Positions 1 to 12,087 of a stretch of DNA of 64,000 bases are shown piece by piece (positions within the stretch are counted from its first letter, which is position 1; the number at the start of each line of letters is the position of its first letter). The stretch lies in NCBI GenBank assembly GCA_023313575.1, contig JAJTTP010000009.1, forward strand, positions 682,001 through 746,000, read 5' to 3'. Source of the stretch: Eutypella sp. D-1. Its lineage: Eukaryota; Ascomycota; Sordariomycetes; Xylariales; Diatrypaceae. The translations under genes were made by a program, and so were the position numbers. The notes beneath the pieces were generated by a model. The model was not told the origin of the DNA, did no database searches, and saw only the letters and a list, made by a program, of their open reading frames with translations.

Positions 1-2285
1 ACGCCCGCGGAGATGAACCTGACACGGCTGGTCCTACTCCCAGCTCCGCCCAGACTCCCCACCCCGCCGCCTCTGCCTCCCTTTACGTTGGCGAGCTCGA
101 TCCTTCCGTCACCGAAGCCATGCTCTTTGAATTGTTCTCACAGATAGGATCTGTTGCGTCCATTCGCGTCTGCCGTGATGCCGTCACCCGTCGTTCTCTT
201 GGATATGCCTACGTCAACTACAACACCACCGCCGATGGTGAGCGCGCTCTTGAGGAGCTCAACTATACCCAGATCAAGGGCCGCCCTTGCCGCATCATGT
301 GGTCTCAGCGCGACCCCAACCTGCGCAAGAGCGGTGCTGGCAACATCTTCATCAAGAACCTCGATGCTGCCATCGATAACAAAGCTCTCCACGACACGTT
401 TGCCGCTTTCGGTAACATTCTCAGCTGCAAGGTTGCCCAAGACGAGACTGGCGCCTCGAAGGGCTATGGTTTCGTACATTACGAGACTGATGAGGCCGCT
501 TCTCAGGCCATCAAGCATGTAAATGGCATGCTTTTGAACGAGAAGAAGGTCTACGTCGGTCACCATATCGCCAAGAAGGATCGTCAGAGCAAGTTCGAGG
601 AGATGAAGGCCAACTTCACCAACGTCTATGTGAAGAACATCCACCCCGATGCCACCGACGACGAGTTCCGTGATTTATTCGAGAGATATGGTGATGTAAC
701 CTCCTCTTCCCTCGCTCGCGACGGCGAGGGCAAGTCCCGCGGTTTCGGTTTCGTCAATTTCACTACTCATGAAAGTGCCTCGAGGGCTGTGGATGAGTTG
801 AACGGCAAGGATTTCAAGGGCCAGGACCTGTACGTTGGCCGCGCCCAGAAGAAGCATGAGCGCGAGGAGGAGCTTCGCAAATCCTATGAAGCTGCTCGCC
901 AGGAGAAGGCTAGCAAGTACCAGGGTGTCAACTTGTACATCAAGAACTTGGACGACGAGGTCGACGATGACAAGCTGCGCCAGATGTTCGCTGAGTTCGG
1001 CCCTATCACGTCCGCCAAGGTCATGCGAGATAACATCTCTGACTCTGACGATGACAACGACAAGGAAGGCAAGGACAAAGAGAACAAGAAGGAGTCCAGC
1101 GAAGAGTCCAAGGAGGAGGATGACGACAAGAAGGAAAAGAAGACCGACAAGAAACTCGGCAAGAGCAAGGGCTTTGGGTTCGTATGCTTCGCGAACCCCG
1201 ACGATGCTACCAAGGCTGTTGCGGAGATGAACCAGCGCATGTTCAACAACAAGCCGCTGTACGTCGCTCTTGCTCAGCGCAAGGACGTCCGTAAGAGCCA
1301 GCTTGAGGCTAGTATCCAAGCTCGCAACCAACTCCGTATGCAGCAAGCCGCAGCCGCGGCTGGCATGCCGCAACAGTACATGCAGCCGCCAGTCTTCTAC
1401 GCTCCTGGCCAACAGCCAGGCTTCCCTCCTCAGGGCGGTCGAGGAATGCCCTTCCCTCAACCTGGTATGGGCATGCCGGGTGTACAGGGTGGCCGGCCCG
1501 GTCAGTTTAACCCTGGATACGGAGCTCCCCAGGGTGGCCGAGGCGGCCCTCTGCCTAACCAGCTGCCGCCCAACATGTACATGCCTGGCCAATTCCCACC
1601 TGGCGCGCCGTATGCCCAGCCCGGAAACCCCCAGTTCATGGCGGCCATGGCCCAAGTTCAACAGGCGACCCTCCAAGGCGGCCGTGGTGGTCCGGGTGGC
1701 CGGGGCGCCCCCATCCAAGGAATCCCTGCCAATATGGGTATGCCAGGTGCTCCCGCCATGCCCGGTTACCCTCCGAACTCCCGACAGAGCGGTCCGCCAG
1801 GCCGGGGTGGCGGCATGAACGGTCGAAACGGTCAGATGGGTCAATTCCCCCCTCAACAAGGCGGCGGACGCGGCGCCGCCCCTAGCCAGCCGGCGGCGCC
1901 TCAGGAGCTTACCTCGTCTTCCCTTCTCCAGCAGCAGCTACAGGCCCACTCGACCAACCCGCAACAGCAGAAGCAGATGTTGGGTGAGATGATCTTCCCC
2001 AAGATTTCGGCTATTCAGCCCGAGCTCGCCGGAAAGATCACTGGCATGCTCCTCGAGATGGACAACGCGGAGCTTGTGAACCTGTAAGATTTATACCAGC
2101 TCATTTCCAGTCTCCTACAAATAGGGACGTGATACTAACACTCTTTTTCCAGGATTGAGGATGACAGTGCGCTGCGCGCGAAGGTCGATGAGGCTATGGC
2201 CGTCTATGACGAGTATGTTAAGCAACAGGATACCACAGGTGGCGAGGCACCTAAGACGGAAGAGAAGGCCGAAGAGAAAGCATGA
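1..2285 (+). CDS. pab1: Polyadenylate-binding protein Pab1 (5' truncated by window)
   Basis: Binds mRNA poly(A) tails through four RRMs, in cytoplasm and nucleus; supports translation, deadenylation control and termination. The reading frame is open from base 3, upstream of the first internal ATG at 120, so the true start lies outside the window. Exons <1..2083 and 2153..2285; the intron has a GTAAGA donor and a CTAAC branch site. Visible part is 737 residues: RRM1 begins near residue 28 (LYVGELD), RRM2 near 115 (IFIKNLD), RRM3 near 207 (VYVKNIH), RRM4 near 310 (LYIKNLD). RRM4 holds a highly charged Asp/Glu/Lys insert (about residues 342-388) before its RNP1 (KGFGFVCF). A Gly/Pro/Met/Gln-rich linker follows, then the C-terminal MLLE (PABC) domain with the diagnostic KITGMLLEM core; the second exon completes that domain ([16 protein letters not shown]). 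Family assignment is secure. Confidence 0.96.
2084..2152 (+). other. Intron inside the pab1 MLLE domain
   Basis: A 69-nt intron with donor GTAAGA, branch-like ACTAACA and acceptor TTTCCAG. Without splicing the protein would stop right after the codon for Leu at the junction and lose the last helix of the MLLE domain. Splicing restores a 43-residue tail rich in Glu and Lys. Confidence 0.9.
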
Positions 2286-4727
2286 ACTACGACGTGAGAG
2301 TCTCGAGCACTTCGCCCAGCCTTTTCTTGTTGGCGACATTGATTTTACGGTATCTCCTATTTGCACCCGATCGGTCTCCCTAAGGTTTACGGAAAAGTTT
2401 ATGGTGTGGCAGTGCTTGCCGAGCGGTCGGCGTTAGCACTGCCATCTTCTTCCCTTACCATCATTTTACGACTTGTACGACGTCTCCGCCTCCGAAGTCG
2501 GGGATTCTTTTGGTTTGGCGCACCCCTGCCAACTAAGCATCCTTAACGATATCTCATGTTCACGTGTATTGATAGACGATTTGCTTCTCGCTGGAGACCG
2601 TGGTAGGGTGTTGCAGTCTCGGTGATTCGGCGTTTGATGGTCAATGTCGGTCAGCCCAAGGCCCAAGGGTCATGCTTGGCACCGAAAACGGATTTCTGGC
2701 GGCACCGTGATTCTGAAGGAAAATACCCCCCCCCCCCACTTAAGGACCGCCAATTGGCAGCAGGTCCCAAATTCAAGCAGTTGTCATTCCTTGTAGGAAG
2801 CCCTGTTAATGAAAAAAAAAGAACATTGCTAGAACCTTGCTTCGTCCCATTACGGTAGTTGTGTGATTTGACTCGGGTTTTAGACCATGTGTTTGTTTGC
2901 TACAGCATCACTGTCGTGCATGGAGGACGGTGCGTTTTAAGTGAGATTAGATTTATGGCTTGGTCCGACGGATCCATCTGTCTCACGCATCTCCAGTCAC
3001 ATAATACTGATAGGATAGATCGGGAGAGTTCCCAGTGGCGCATGATTTGGGATGATGAACCTACACATACGTACCTACTTACTCACGAGGATAAGGAGAG
3101 GAGTCTTTTGGGCTTGAGCTTGAGCTAGGTTTGGGGCTGGCAACGGCGTAGCATTTCGACCACAGCCACAGCTTCGTTTCATTTCCTTTTCCTTTTCCTT
3201 TTTTGCGTTAATGCATGTTGTTAAGCAGAAAGAGAGGGTATACGGGGTTTATTTTATGTACTTAAGTAAGATGATATATCCTGGCGTTTATTAGTAGACG
3301 GAGAGGAAGATTTTAAAAACACTTTTTAGCCTCCCGCTCGATTCTTTTGCCCCTCCTCTTTAATTGGCGGGGTACTATTTACGCGTATCCATCGAGGCAT
3401 CATACCATATGGAATGGGCACGCCGGGCTTACCTAATGGCAACTAATAATCACATAGGGGTTGGAATATGTTTTGTATTCAGGAATAGGAGCGATGATAG
3501 AAAACATCCATTTCTTGGGAACATGGAAGATCGGAAGTTGTAGGTTGTCGGGTTGCGGATCACAGCCTACCTGCATACCCACCTAGGTCCAATTAGGTCA
3601 TAAACATGCACACCATGCAGACACTTAGTTACACATATGGGTTTATCGATAGGGTCCGTAAGTACGGGAGTATATATACATACTTCTTTACGTATACATA
3701 TAAGGGAGCCAAGACATTCTAAGAGCTCTAAAGCCTTCCAGAGGTTTGAGTTTTTTAACATCTGATCGTCGCCTTTTAACTAGTAGTCCAGCTAGTTAGT
3801 GTAAACACTCAGACCATGCGAAAAGAAAGACCCTCTTTGCCTCTTGCCTCCCCAACTCCTCCACTGGGTAAAGTAAAACAAGTAAAACAAAGCCAGAGAT
3901 GAAGCAGAAATTTTATGCCTTAACTAACCACAGTAGGTATGACTGTTGTTCGATGTATGCTTTCCATGACCGGTATTAGAAAGAAAAAAAAAAGAAAGCT
4001 TGGCGAACTTTCAAATCCCCCCGGCCCTCCCCCGGGAGACCCTCGATCTTTGCCGAGTTTCCAGCCCTGGAGAGAAGCTTGGGCTTCTTGGGGGATTCTT
4101 GGCTTGCTTGGCTCACCTTTGAAGTTTTCTCTTTAACTTTCTATGTACATACATGCATAACTTTTCTAGCATCGGAGTTTGTAGGTACCTGACTGCCTGC
4201 TGAAAACGACTCTCTCATTTCCTGACTATCTACATACCACTTACGCTCTCTTCAACCTACATAGCTTACAGTTATCTAGGCAGCCCTTCTACTTACATAG
4301 ATAGCTAGAACAAACAATTACGCATTTTGTAGGTATATTTTTTTTCTTAATCTGTATCCTCAAGTGTTTCCTTCTCGTCGCATTGTTTTTTCTTGTCCCG
4401 ATTTCTGGGGGAGGAGGGCGCGGAAAGAACCGCCAACCGTCCGGGCTTGCAGCTGCCCAGCCGCCGAGCCGCCGCCTACGATATAACCTACGGCCCTAAA
4501 TAAAAGCTTGTCCGAATTCCCGATCTCCCGTACTACCTACCTACCAGGTAGCAATTTACAGTTTTCTCCGGATAACGGCTTCAGGTCTACCTAGGTACCT
4601 ACATAGTTTGGGCTTTTAGAGTTGCGTCTACATACCTATGCATACATAACCTACGTAGGTATGTACTTAACTTAACCCGCTCTCCACATTGTCCACACGA
4701 CCGACCACATACATACATACCAAAGAA

Positions 4728-4745
4728 AGAGAGAGAGAGAGAGAG
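4728..4745. repeat. (GA)n microsatellite
   Basis: Simple GA dinucleotide tract of about nine units in the upstream region of the USP gene. Confidence 0.85.
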
Positions 4746-5520
4746 CGAGTAGACGCAGCACAGCCCCGACCCCAGACAAACTTCGCCCCGAGCATTACAA
4801 GAAGACGATTTCGGTACGGCATTTATGTGAATAGAGCTTCTTCATTTTTTTTTCCTCATTACGACTCTTAGACGAATTCTTCAAATAGAGGAGGGGTGGA
4901 CGAGAACAAGAAAAAGACAACAACAAAGCACGAAATAAAAAAGAGAGAGAGAGGGAGAAACACTGGAGCGGTTAACGGCTGAATGCCATGAATCGAGTCG
5001 ACTGACCGCCCCCCGTGGAAAAAAAGAAGGAATATATCTATCCCCCCCCGTCTGACGAGAAGACAGTAAACCGGTAGATTCCTTGGAATCACAACATGCT
5101 GTATCACTGCTTCTACCGAAGACGCCCAGCTATAATCCCACGCTAGCAAGCCCATCAGATATCCCAGATATCCAGATTATCTCCGCCGCATCGCCGTCTT
5201 CCAACCTTTTTTTAAACGAAATACTTTATATTCCATAAACAACCAGTACTTACTTACATTTATCATACTCCAGCCGCCGACTACTCGGGATAGGACTTGT
5301 CGGACGACCGACCGTCTGACGAAAGTTCATAGCAAGCCGGAGCCGATTCGCAACTTGTGGAACGTCAAATCGAGCCTACCTATTCGCCTACCTATTCGTA
5401 CCGTATTTTATACAGACAGGCCAGCGTCGCTTGCCCAGCAATCGACACCACCACCACCACCACCATCACCACTACGAACCTCAGCAAATACCTTCCTTAC
5501 CTTGTACTAGCGACTACCAT

Positions 5521-5659
5521 ATACTCCATACTCTATACTCTATACTCTATACTCTATACTCTATACTCTATACTCTATACTCTATACTCTATACTCTATA
5601 CTCTATACTCTATACTCTATACTCTATACTCTATACTCTATACTCTATACTCTATACTC
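5521..5659. repeat. (TATACTC)n heptanucleotide tandem repeat in 5' leader
   Basis: About 19-20 near-perfect copies of a 7-bp unit, ending about 20 bp before the ATG of the USP gene and grading into ACACTCC variants. Because 7 is not a multiple of 3, the three phases read the same seven-residue cycle (Y-S-I-L-Y-T-L) with no stop codon on the + strand. No in-frame ATG occurs between the repeat and the gene start, so it is most likely untranslated leader or proximal promoter. Confidence 0.95.
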
Positions 5660-5680
5660 CACACTCCACACTCCTTCACC

Positions 5681-7967
5681 ATGGCCGGTCGAAAAGTCAT
5701 GTCTCTCGAGGCCGCACTCGAGGAGGAGCGGCTCGAGATCGAGAATCTCATCCTTCAGAAACAACGAGCCTCTCGCAGCCCACCCCCCTCGGTAGGCGGT
5801 CGATCCCCCTCTCCATATGCGACTCCCCAATCGCCTGTTAGAAGCATGCTAGATGTCGGGACGAGGAGCCCCCAGGTTCCAATGCGAAGCATGCTCGACG
5901 TTAGTGATGGCCCTTTACCTTCGGGGTCTCGTTCAGCAGGGCCCGCGAGCACCCACACCTCTCCTACTCTATCGTACAAAACCCCTCTCGGAGCGAACTC
6001 CTCCCGTGATAGAAGCATGTCGGATGCTGCCTCGACCCCCGCCGACTTCGGTCCACGGGCCTCCCACCCTATGACCCCACCCCTATCAGCTAGGAACAAC
6101 GATATTACGTCTACGTATCAATTTGGGAACATATTGCCTACCAATGTGGGCCAGGCCATGCCAGGAAGGCGTACACAACCCTCAGGTCCACGGTCGAGCT
6201 CAATCGGCGAGGCTCTCAGGGGAGCCGATCTGAGCAACCTGATCTTGCCTGGTGAGCGTGGTGGCAAAGGGTTCCCAAAGCGAACCAGCAAATCCAAGTC
6301 GCCCAGCAATCGCTTTTCCTTGCGCTCTAACTCCCCGCATGGGAGCTACCTTGGCGGCCAGGGCTCTTCTTCCGCTACGTCGCAGCCTCAAGGAACGCTG
6401 ATGCTCGAGGATGGTCAGGTGGTTGATATGAATAATGCCTATCGGAGGCTCTCCGACGCCAACCTCATATGGGGAAACTCGAGTTTGGCGACTCTAGCGC
6501 GCAAGAAGGTCGCCGATGCGGACGGTCTAGGACGGATTGAGAAGGATAATATGAGCCCGTATGGCGAGCTGTTGTCGGACGAAGATAGTGACGACGACAA
6601 CAACACGTCGGACGAAGAAGCTCAAAGAGGACGGAAATTGACCACTAGAGCGGATGAGCAGTCGAGGGGGTCGAGCGCCCCGGCAGCCCCCGCAAAGTCG
6701 CTACTAGGTGCTGCTGAAGAAGAGCGTGAGTATTTGCTGGATTGCTTGTTCACTTGTGGCTAAAATAATGCTAAGCAACTATACAGGCAAGCAAGTTTCT
6801 ACTCAGCCACAGTACAGATCTTTGTTCGATGAGCCTGAGATCACCGTCACGAGCCCGAGCGGCGACAAGACCAGGCAGAACAAGTCTAGCAAGCAGAGTG
6901 TTCAGCCCAATACCAACTTTGATCAGGACCCGACGGCATCGGGTTCTCAGACTCCTCTCTACCCAGACCTGGACCTCGACGTCGATGCTATCAGAATGGC
7001 GCAGAATCTACAGCTCACCTCTACCTCAGTCATCTCCCATCCCGAAGTCCACCGCTCACTACGTATTATATATCGCGGGGAATACAACCGGATCCAGAAG
7101 GAGGCCGAAGACGAACACCGACGTCTGCGGAAATATCTCGTCGCCACCGATCTCAGTGATGAATCAGCACACGCTCTCGAATGGGCTACCGGCACAGTCC
7201 TTCGCGACGGTGATACTCTGATCGCCATCTATTGCATGGACGAGGAGACGAGCGGAGCCGTCGATAACAGTAATCTGGTACCGGACGAGCCCAAGGCGAT
7301 GAGGGAACAGGCGGCGGCCCTCAACGCCATGGCCAAGATGAACGTCAAGACGCCGTCGCACGCGAGCAGCCCGAACCCCTTCGGGCTGCACTACTCCTCG
7401 GGCTCGGGCTACTTCCGCATGTCGTCGGCCCCTAACAGCGCCGCGCCCTCCCCGGCTCCCAGTTCGCGGGGGAAGTCCCGGCTCGAGGAGGAGCGGGAAC
7501 GCGCCGTCCAGCTGATCTCGGAGAAAGTGTCCAAACTTCTGCGGAAGACCCAGCTGCAGGTCCGCGTCATCGTCGAGGTCATCCACTGCAAGAACCCGAA
7601 GCACCTCATCACGGAGGTGATCGACTACGTGAACCCGACCCTCGTGATCCTGGGCAGCCGCGGTAGGAGCGCTTTGAAAGGGTGAGTTATCAAACCAATC
7701 AACAACCAACAGCCTTGCGACATATCCCCCCACCCAACGAATAGGGCCTCCTTTGCTAATATCGTTTCTTTTTTTTTTCTTTTTTTTTTTCGCAGCACGC
7801 TCCTGGGATCATTCTCCAACTACCTGGTAACGAAGAGCTCGGTGCCGGTGATGGTGGCTCGCAAGAGGCTGAAGAAGAAGAGCAAGTACCAGCCGCCGCC
7901 GTTCAAGCAGGTCAACAACCTGGCCAATCCCCAGGCGAGGAGTCTCGAGATGGCCCGGATCGACTAA
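5681..7967 (+). CDS. Universal stress protein (UspA) domain protein
   Basis: Exons 5681..6725, 6787..7681, 7796..7967 join to 704 codons (703 aa). ATG 5681 is the first in-frame ATG. The N-terminal two thirds are disordered: a short charged helix (LEAALEEERLEIENL), then Ser/Pro-rich sequence and an acidic patch. The C-terminal third, from about residue 460, is a USP fold (KYLVATDLSDESAHALEWA) interrupted by a Ser/Pro/Gly-rich insert. Near residues 637-651 it has the ATP-binding motif G-2x-G-9x-G-S (GSRG...GS), and intron 2 falls inside that motif. Proteins of this family bind ATP and act in stress signalling; the fungal members with long disordered N-termini have no settled function. The precise role here is unknown. 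Confidence 0.9.
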
Positions 7968-9282
7968 GGGAGGACGTCAGGGTGAGGGGGGGGGGAGGAG
8001 GGGTTAACAGATAGAGGCAACACACACAGACCCGGTCGGGTCGATAGAGCTAGCTGGGCTGTAGAAAGAAAGAAAGAAAAGGGGTATCTACAGCGTGCGC
8101 GCGCATAAGTCCTAGCTAGCCTACCTAGCCAAAAAAAAAAAAAAAAAAAAAGTTCGCATGATAGATGTGAGTGAGTGAGTTGAGTGAGGCGGCGCAGACC
8201 TCGCGCTGCGCATTACTTCACTTCACTTTACTTGGGCTTCTTTTTTTTATTACTTATACATACATCCTTACCCTAACTAAGCCGGCCCGGGAACCACTCA
8301 TTAGATACGTACAGTATAGTACAATAGGAGAAGGGGGAGGGGGGAGGGATTGGAGTTCCGGGCGGCCGGGCTGGTCTATGAAATATGAGTTTACGGGTTG
8401 GGTTGGGTTGGGTTAGACAGGTCTGGTCTGTCTGTTCTGTCTATTGATTGCATCACCACTTAACGATGTGCTTATTTTATTACATTTTATTTTTTGGGGG
8501 TGAACCGTGTTAAGCATTTTATTCAACCCGTATATCGCATGCCTGCCAAAACGGGCGCGATATCATGGATGGTTCCCTTTTATACAACTCGATTATACCT
8601 ACCCAGGTTCTTTATAAACTAAATACAGAATTAAATATTTTAAGCTCTGTATTACATTATTATATCAAATTTTCAATCTATATCACCTTTCGAATTGTTG
8701 ATTTGTTAAGGGATATAAGTGGTAGTAGGTGGTATTGAGGGCCCGGTCCGTTTTCTAATAAACTCATACGCAGCTGACCAGCGCTACCAACTACGCAATT
8801 AGCCGAAAAAAAAATTCCAAACTCGATGCTTTTTTTTTTCAAACAGCAGCAGGTTCGTTACGGGATCGAGTGAGTGGTTCGGCGCTGTGCCAAGTGAAGA
8901 GAGAGAGGGAGAGCGGGAACCAGAGAAGAAGACGACTTCTTATCAACCCCAACCCAACTAAGCTAGTGAAACGACCAATGAGATGTAAGCCTCTTGATCG
9001 CGGGTCACGTACATCCATCCCATAGACAGTAGAATCGCGGTATTGCAGAATTATTACAGGCTTAGGTTAGTTATAAGTTTGCAATTGGCTCTGGTTAATA
9101 ACCTTGTTTGTTGACGGTCGTCCCGTTAGAGTATAGACACCAGCGGGTTTTGGGGGGTGGGTGGGTTAGCAGATATGGAGGCAATGAGGTTTCACCCCGC
9201 CTTTTAGCAACGTAACGCGTTGCTTGGAATGCGCTGTAAGTGGTTGCATGACCTTTCTCCCTCCACTCCCCGCCGTATGTAT

Positions 9283-9305
9283 GGTATGTATGTATGTATG
9301 TATGT
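9283..9305. repeat. (TATG)n tetranucleotide repeat
   Basis: Short run of TATG units in intergenic DNA. Confidence 0.8.
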
Positions 9306-11219
9306 AATAGGCCAGGCCCGGCTATGTGGGGTGGGTGGGATTTGCGATCGGCGCGCCCCGGGGAGGGTGTCTTTCTCTACTCCATTACTTACATGGAGGC
9401 GGCAGGGGAGGGGAGGGAGATGAATGAATGATATTGTCTAGAGTCTCACCCGTTACCATGGAACTGAATTGCGAAATATAATATAATAGACTGAGAAAAA
9501 GTAAGACATACGGCGGGCGGACGGGCCTTGTTTTATGATTCACAACATCCGACGACATTATTGAGAAAAAAGAAAAAAGGAAAGAAAGGGGGTGGGCGAG
9601 GGGAACATATCCTAGACACTCCCCCCCAAAACCCTCGATATATCTCTCCCTATGTACGTACGGGCTCGTTCGTTCGCTTCTCCTCCTCCCTCCTCAGAAA
9701 CGCATAGGTACAGAAACGAGAGTTAGCGTCCAATCTCTCTGTTGACTTCTTCTGGTCCTCGCGGTTCTCGAGGGGTGGGGGGGGGGGGAAGGGACCAGTC
9801 AGGGAAAGGGACTCGGAGCTCGGAGCTGATTGGACGGACCCTCGAGAGGTATGTACTTTTTCGCCATCGGGACCTGGAGTGAGACAACCTTCCTACTGGT
9901 GAGTGAGTGATACTTGACCTGGAAAGTAAAGAGGGAGCTGGGGGTGCTGTAATGGGGTTGACGGGAAGTAGTAGGAGGAAGTCGACTGTTCCAGTGTCAC
10001 TTGTCACTGTCCCGTCCTGTACTGTCCTGTCGGGCGCCTCCCAGCCCCCCCGATTTTCGAATGCCGCTTCCCTCTCATGCATATGTATCTCCCTAGAGCC
10101 CGAAGTGGAATAGGCTGCGCTGTCCAGAAAATCCCCCCACTTTCGCTGCATTAGGCAGTACGTTGACCAAGGTTGACTGATATACTCCGTGTCGCTTGCA
10201 CGGTAAGCTGGAGTTGGCCTTCAAGGTGACACTCTGACACTCTTTAACTCCACAGGAGGCTCTATACTCTATCTACTCAATTGGCAGGCAGGGGCTAATT
10301 GGTATCTTGAATGGCAGACTTCCCTTGCTATATACATACTTACCTAGGTAGTTGACAAAATCCTTTTCTGATATCTCTTTTATTTATCTTTCTTCGACAC
10401 TTATCTACTTAGGTTGTTTCGGTGATTAGGTTGTTAGGCACGTGAATTCCCCTATTATCGTAAAACTAAGTTTCTTCCAGTCAATACCAACCTATGACTA
10501 TCTATGTTCACGTTCTTTATTGCAACATCTGTTAATAGATTCATCCATGTAGCCAGCGTAACATATGAGCCTATCATTCAGTCTATAGACCAATTACGAG
10601 ACCTTACTGGTGTTACTAATAAAGTATACAGTAAAGCACTAAAAGCATTCGTACTGTTCAGGGGCCGTAAGACTCAGGTCACTTAATGGCCCCGACCTCC
10701 GTATTTCTCCATCCCACTTACAACTACTCCGCAGTTATCAGTTATCCAGTATCGCTTCATAATTTATGCTGCTCGCTTTTTACCTGCTGTTGCGCCAGGC
10801 TCAATATCCACTCGTTTTCGGCCGGATAGGATGTTCATAAATTAGAATTGGACTAATTGAGTTGGCATATGTCGACATTCTACAGGCAAATCATCGCCTG
10901 TTCGTTTGGAAAGTCGACCCGACCCGAACCCGATCTGCGATTTGGGGATTTGGGGAGGAGGGACCAAACCAGTCTGCCAATTGTGTGAACCACTTGAACC
11001 AGTGAATCAGTAAAAAAGACCAAGGAACCAGGGAACCAGGCAAAGACCAGGGAACCAAACGGGGGGGTACCAATTGCTTTTTATTGCTATTACTTACCTA
11101 GGTCGATCCATCTATTAGTTCATATTACTTTGCCCTGGGTGGTTGTACACCATACACTACCTATACTACACTACACTACATACATCACTTACGAGGGAGT
11201 CCAGTCCAGTCCCGCTTCT

Positions 11220-11276
11220 TGCTTTCCCGCTTTCCGCTTTCCGCTTTCCGCTTCCTGCTTCCTGCTTCCTGCTTGC
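11220..11276. repeat. Compound heptanucleotide CT-rich repeat (CTTTCCG then CTTCCTG)
   Basis: About four copies of a CTTTCCG-type unit followed by about four copies of CTTCCTG, just upstream of the ATG at 11281. It is pyrimidine-rich on the sense strand, as is common in fungal core promoters and leaders. Confidence 0.85.
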
Positions 11277-11280
11277 TTCG

Positions 11281-12087
11281 ATGCAGCCACTGGTATCTGT
11301 GAATACCAACAACGCTCTGATTAGCATCACCATTGCGCCCAGTACTTTTATTGCTTCCCTCACCCTAACTATTACCTTATCGTTCGTATTCTTGTATACC
11401 TACTTCCTCTCCACTGGCGCCATCCCCTTACCGCGCAGACCGAGTATCATCCCCTGGCCCCGCACTGTTACCCAGAGTCAGAGTCAGAGCACCACTGCGC
11501 CGCCGCCGCTGCCACCACCGGAGCCACTAGCCATCGCACCAGCAGCGACCAGCAGTAACGCGCGCGCACTAGAATCACCGTCACGGTTCTCACGGTCACC
11601 ACGGTCACCGCGGTCACGATCGCGCAAGGCGTTACCCCCGTTACCAGCCCCTGAGCTTCTCCAACTCGTCCATCAGCAACCCCAGATCCAGGCCCCATCC
11701 CCCGTCGCCGGCCTGCTTTCCTGGTTATCTCCTTCCAAGGTATTGTCGTCCAGCGCGGAGTCGCAGCTTTCAATCGCAGATTCGCAAACGCATTCGCTTG
11801 ACCATGGCCACGGCCTACGAAGCCCGCCATCCTTTCCAGCTGGCGGCGGCAGCGGCGGCGGCAGCAGCAGCAGTGGAAGACGGCAGCGTGGAAGAGCTGC
11901 CCTTCAAGACACCGATGTCGCCGCCGCCGCCGCACTTGGGCCACCTGTCGGCGCACTCGGGCTTTCCCTTCTCGGATCCGGAGACCGACCACGCCGAGAG
12001 CGACGACAGTCTGGACGAGGAGGACGACGATTCTCACTCCGTCGGTGGCTATTCGCCTCCGGCGTGGAGACGGCTAGGAAACGGTAG
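11281..12087 (+). other. Upstream ORF overlapping the membrane-protein gene, coding status unclear
   Basis: Opens with ATG at 11281 and runs 268 codons in a different frame from the main CDS, overlapping its first 280 or so bases. The first 45 residues contain a long hydrophobic stretch (TIAPSTFIASLTLTITLSF) that could span a membrane; then comes a Pro/Ser/Arg-rich segment. Codon bias is weaker than in the main frame and the 3' part is clearly a shadow of the main gene. It may be an upstream ORF, an exon of another transcript, or chance. Confidence 0.3.

Larger units (their letters stand above)
2286..5680. other. Intergenic region between pab1 and the USP gene
   Basis: About 3.4 kb without a convincing gene. 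It should hold the pab1 3' UTR and the promoter and long leader of the USP gene. It has AT- and CT-rich low-complexity stretches, a GA tract near 4728-4745, many TACCTA/TAGGTA words (ACCTAGGT at 3581 and 4588) and the heptanucleotide repeat next to the USP start. Small ORFs here lack coding character. Confidence 0.7.
7968..11803. other. Intergenic region, low-complexity, no supported gene
   Basis: About 3.8 kb: the USP 3' UTR with a poly(A) run (8132-8151), TATG repeats (9283-9305), G- and C-runs, TAGGTA words including ACCTAGGT at 10342 and 11096, and the leader of the next gene. An ORF at 11281-12087 that overlaps the next gene is listed separately. No RNA gene was recognised. Confidence 0.65.

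Noticed and set aside
675..1859. 394-codon antisense ORF in pab1
   Set aside because: It mirrors the biased codons of the sense gene, has no domain, and spans coding RRMs.
5357..5680. Extension of the USP protein through the heptanucleotide repeat
   Set aside because: The apparent start is a GTG; no in-frame ATG exists upstream of 5681.
8748..8803. tRNA-like stretch on the minus strand with an A-box-like TTGCGTAGTTGG (8787-8798)
   Set aside because: The D-arm can be drawn, but no anticodon arm with T at position 33 and no T-arm (GTTCGA-type B box) follows, so it is not a tRNA gene.
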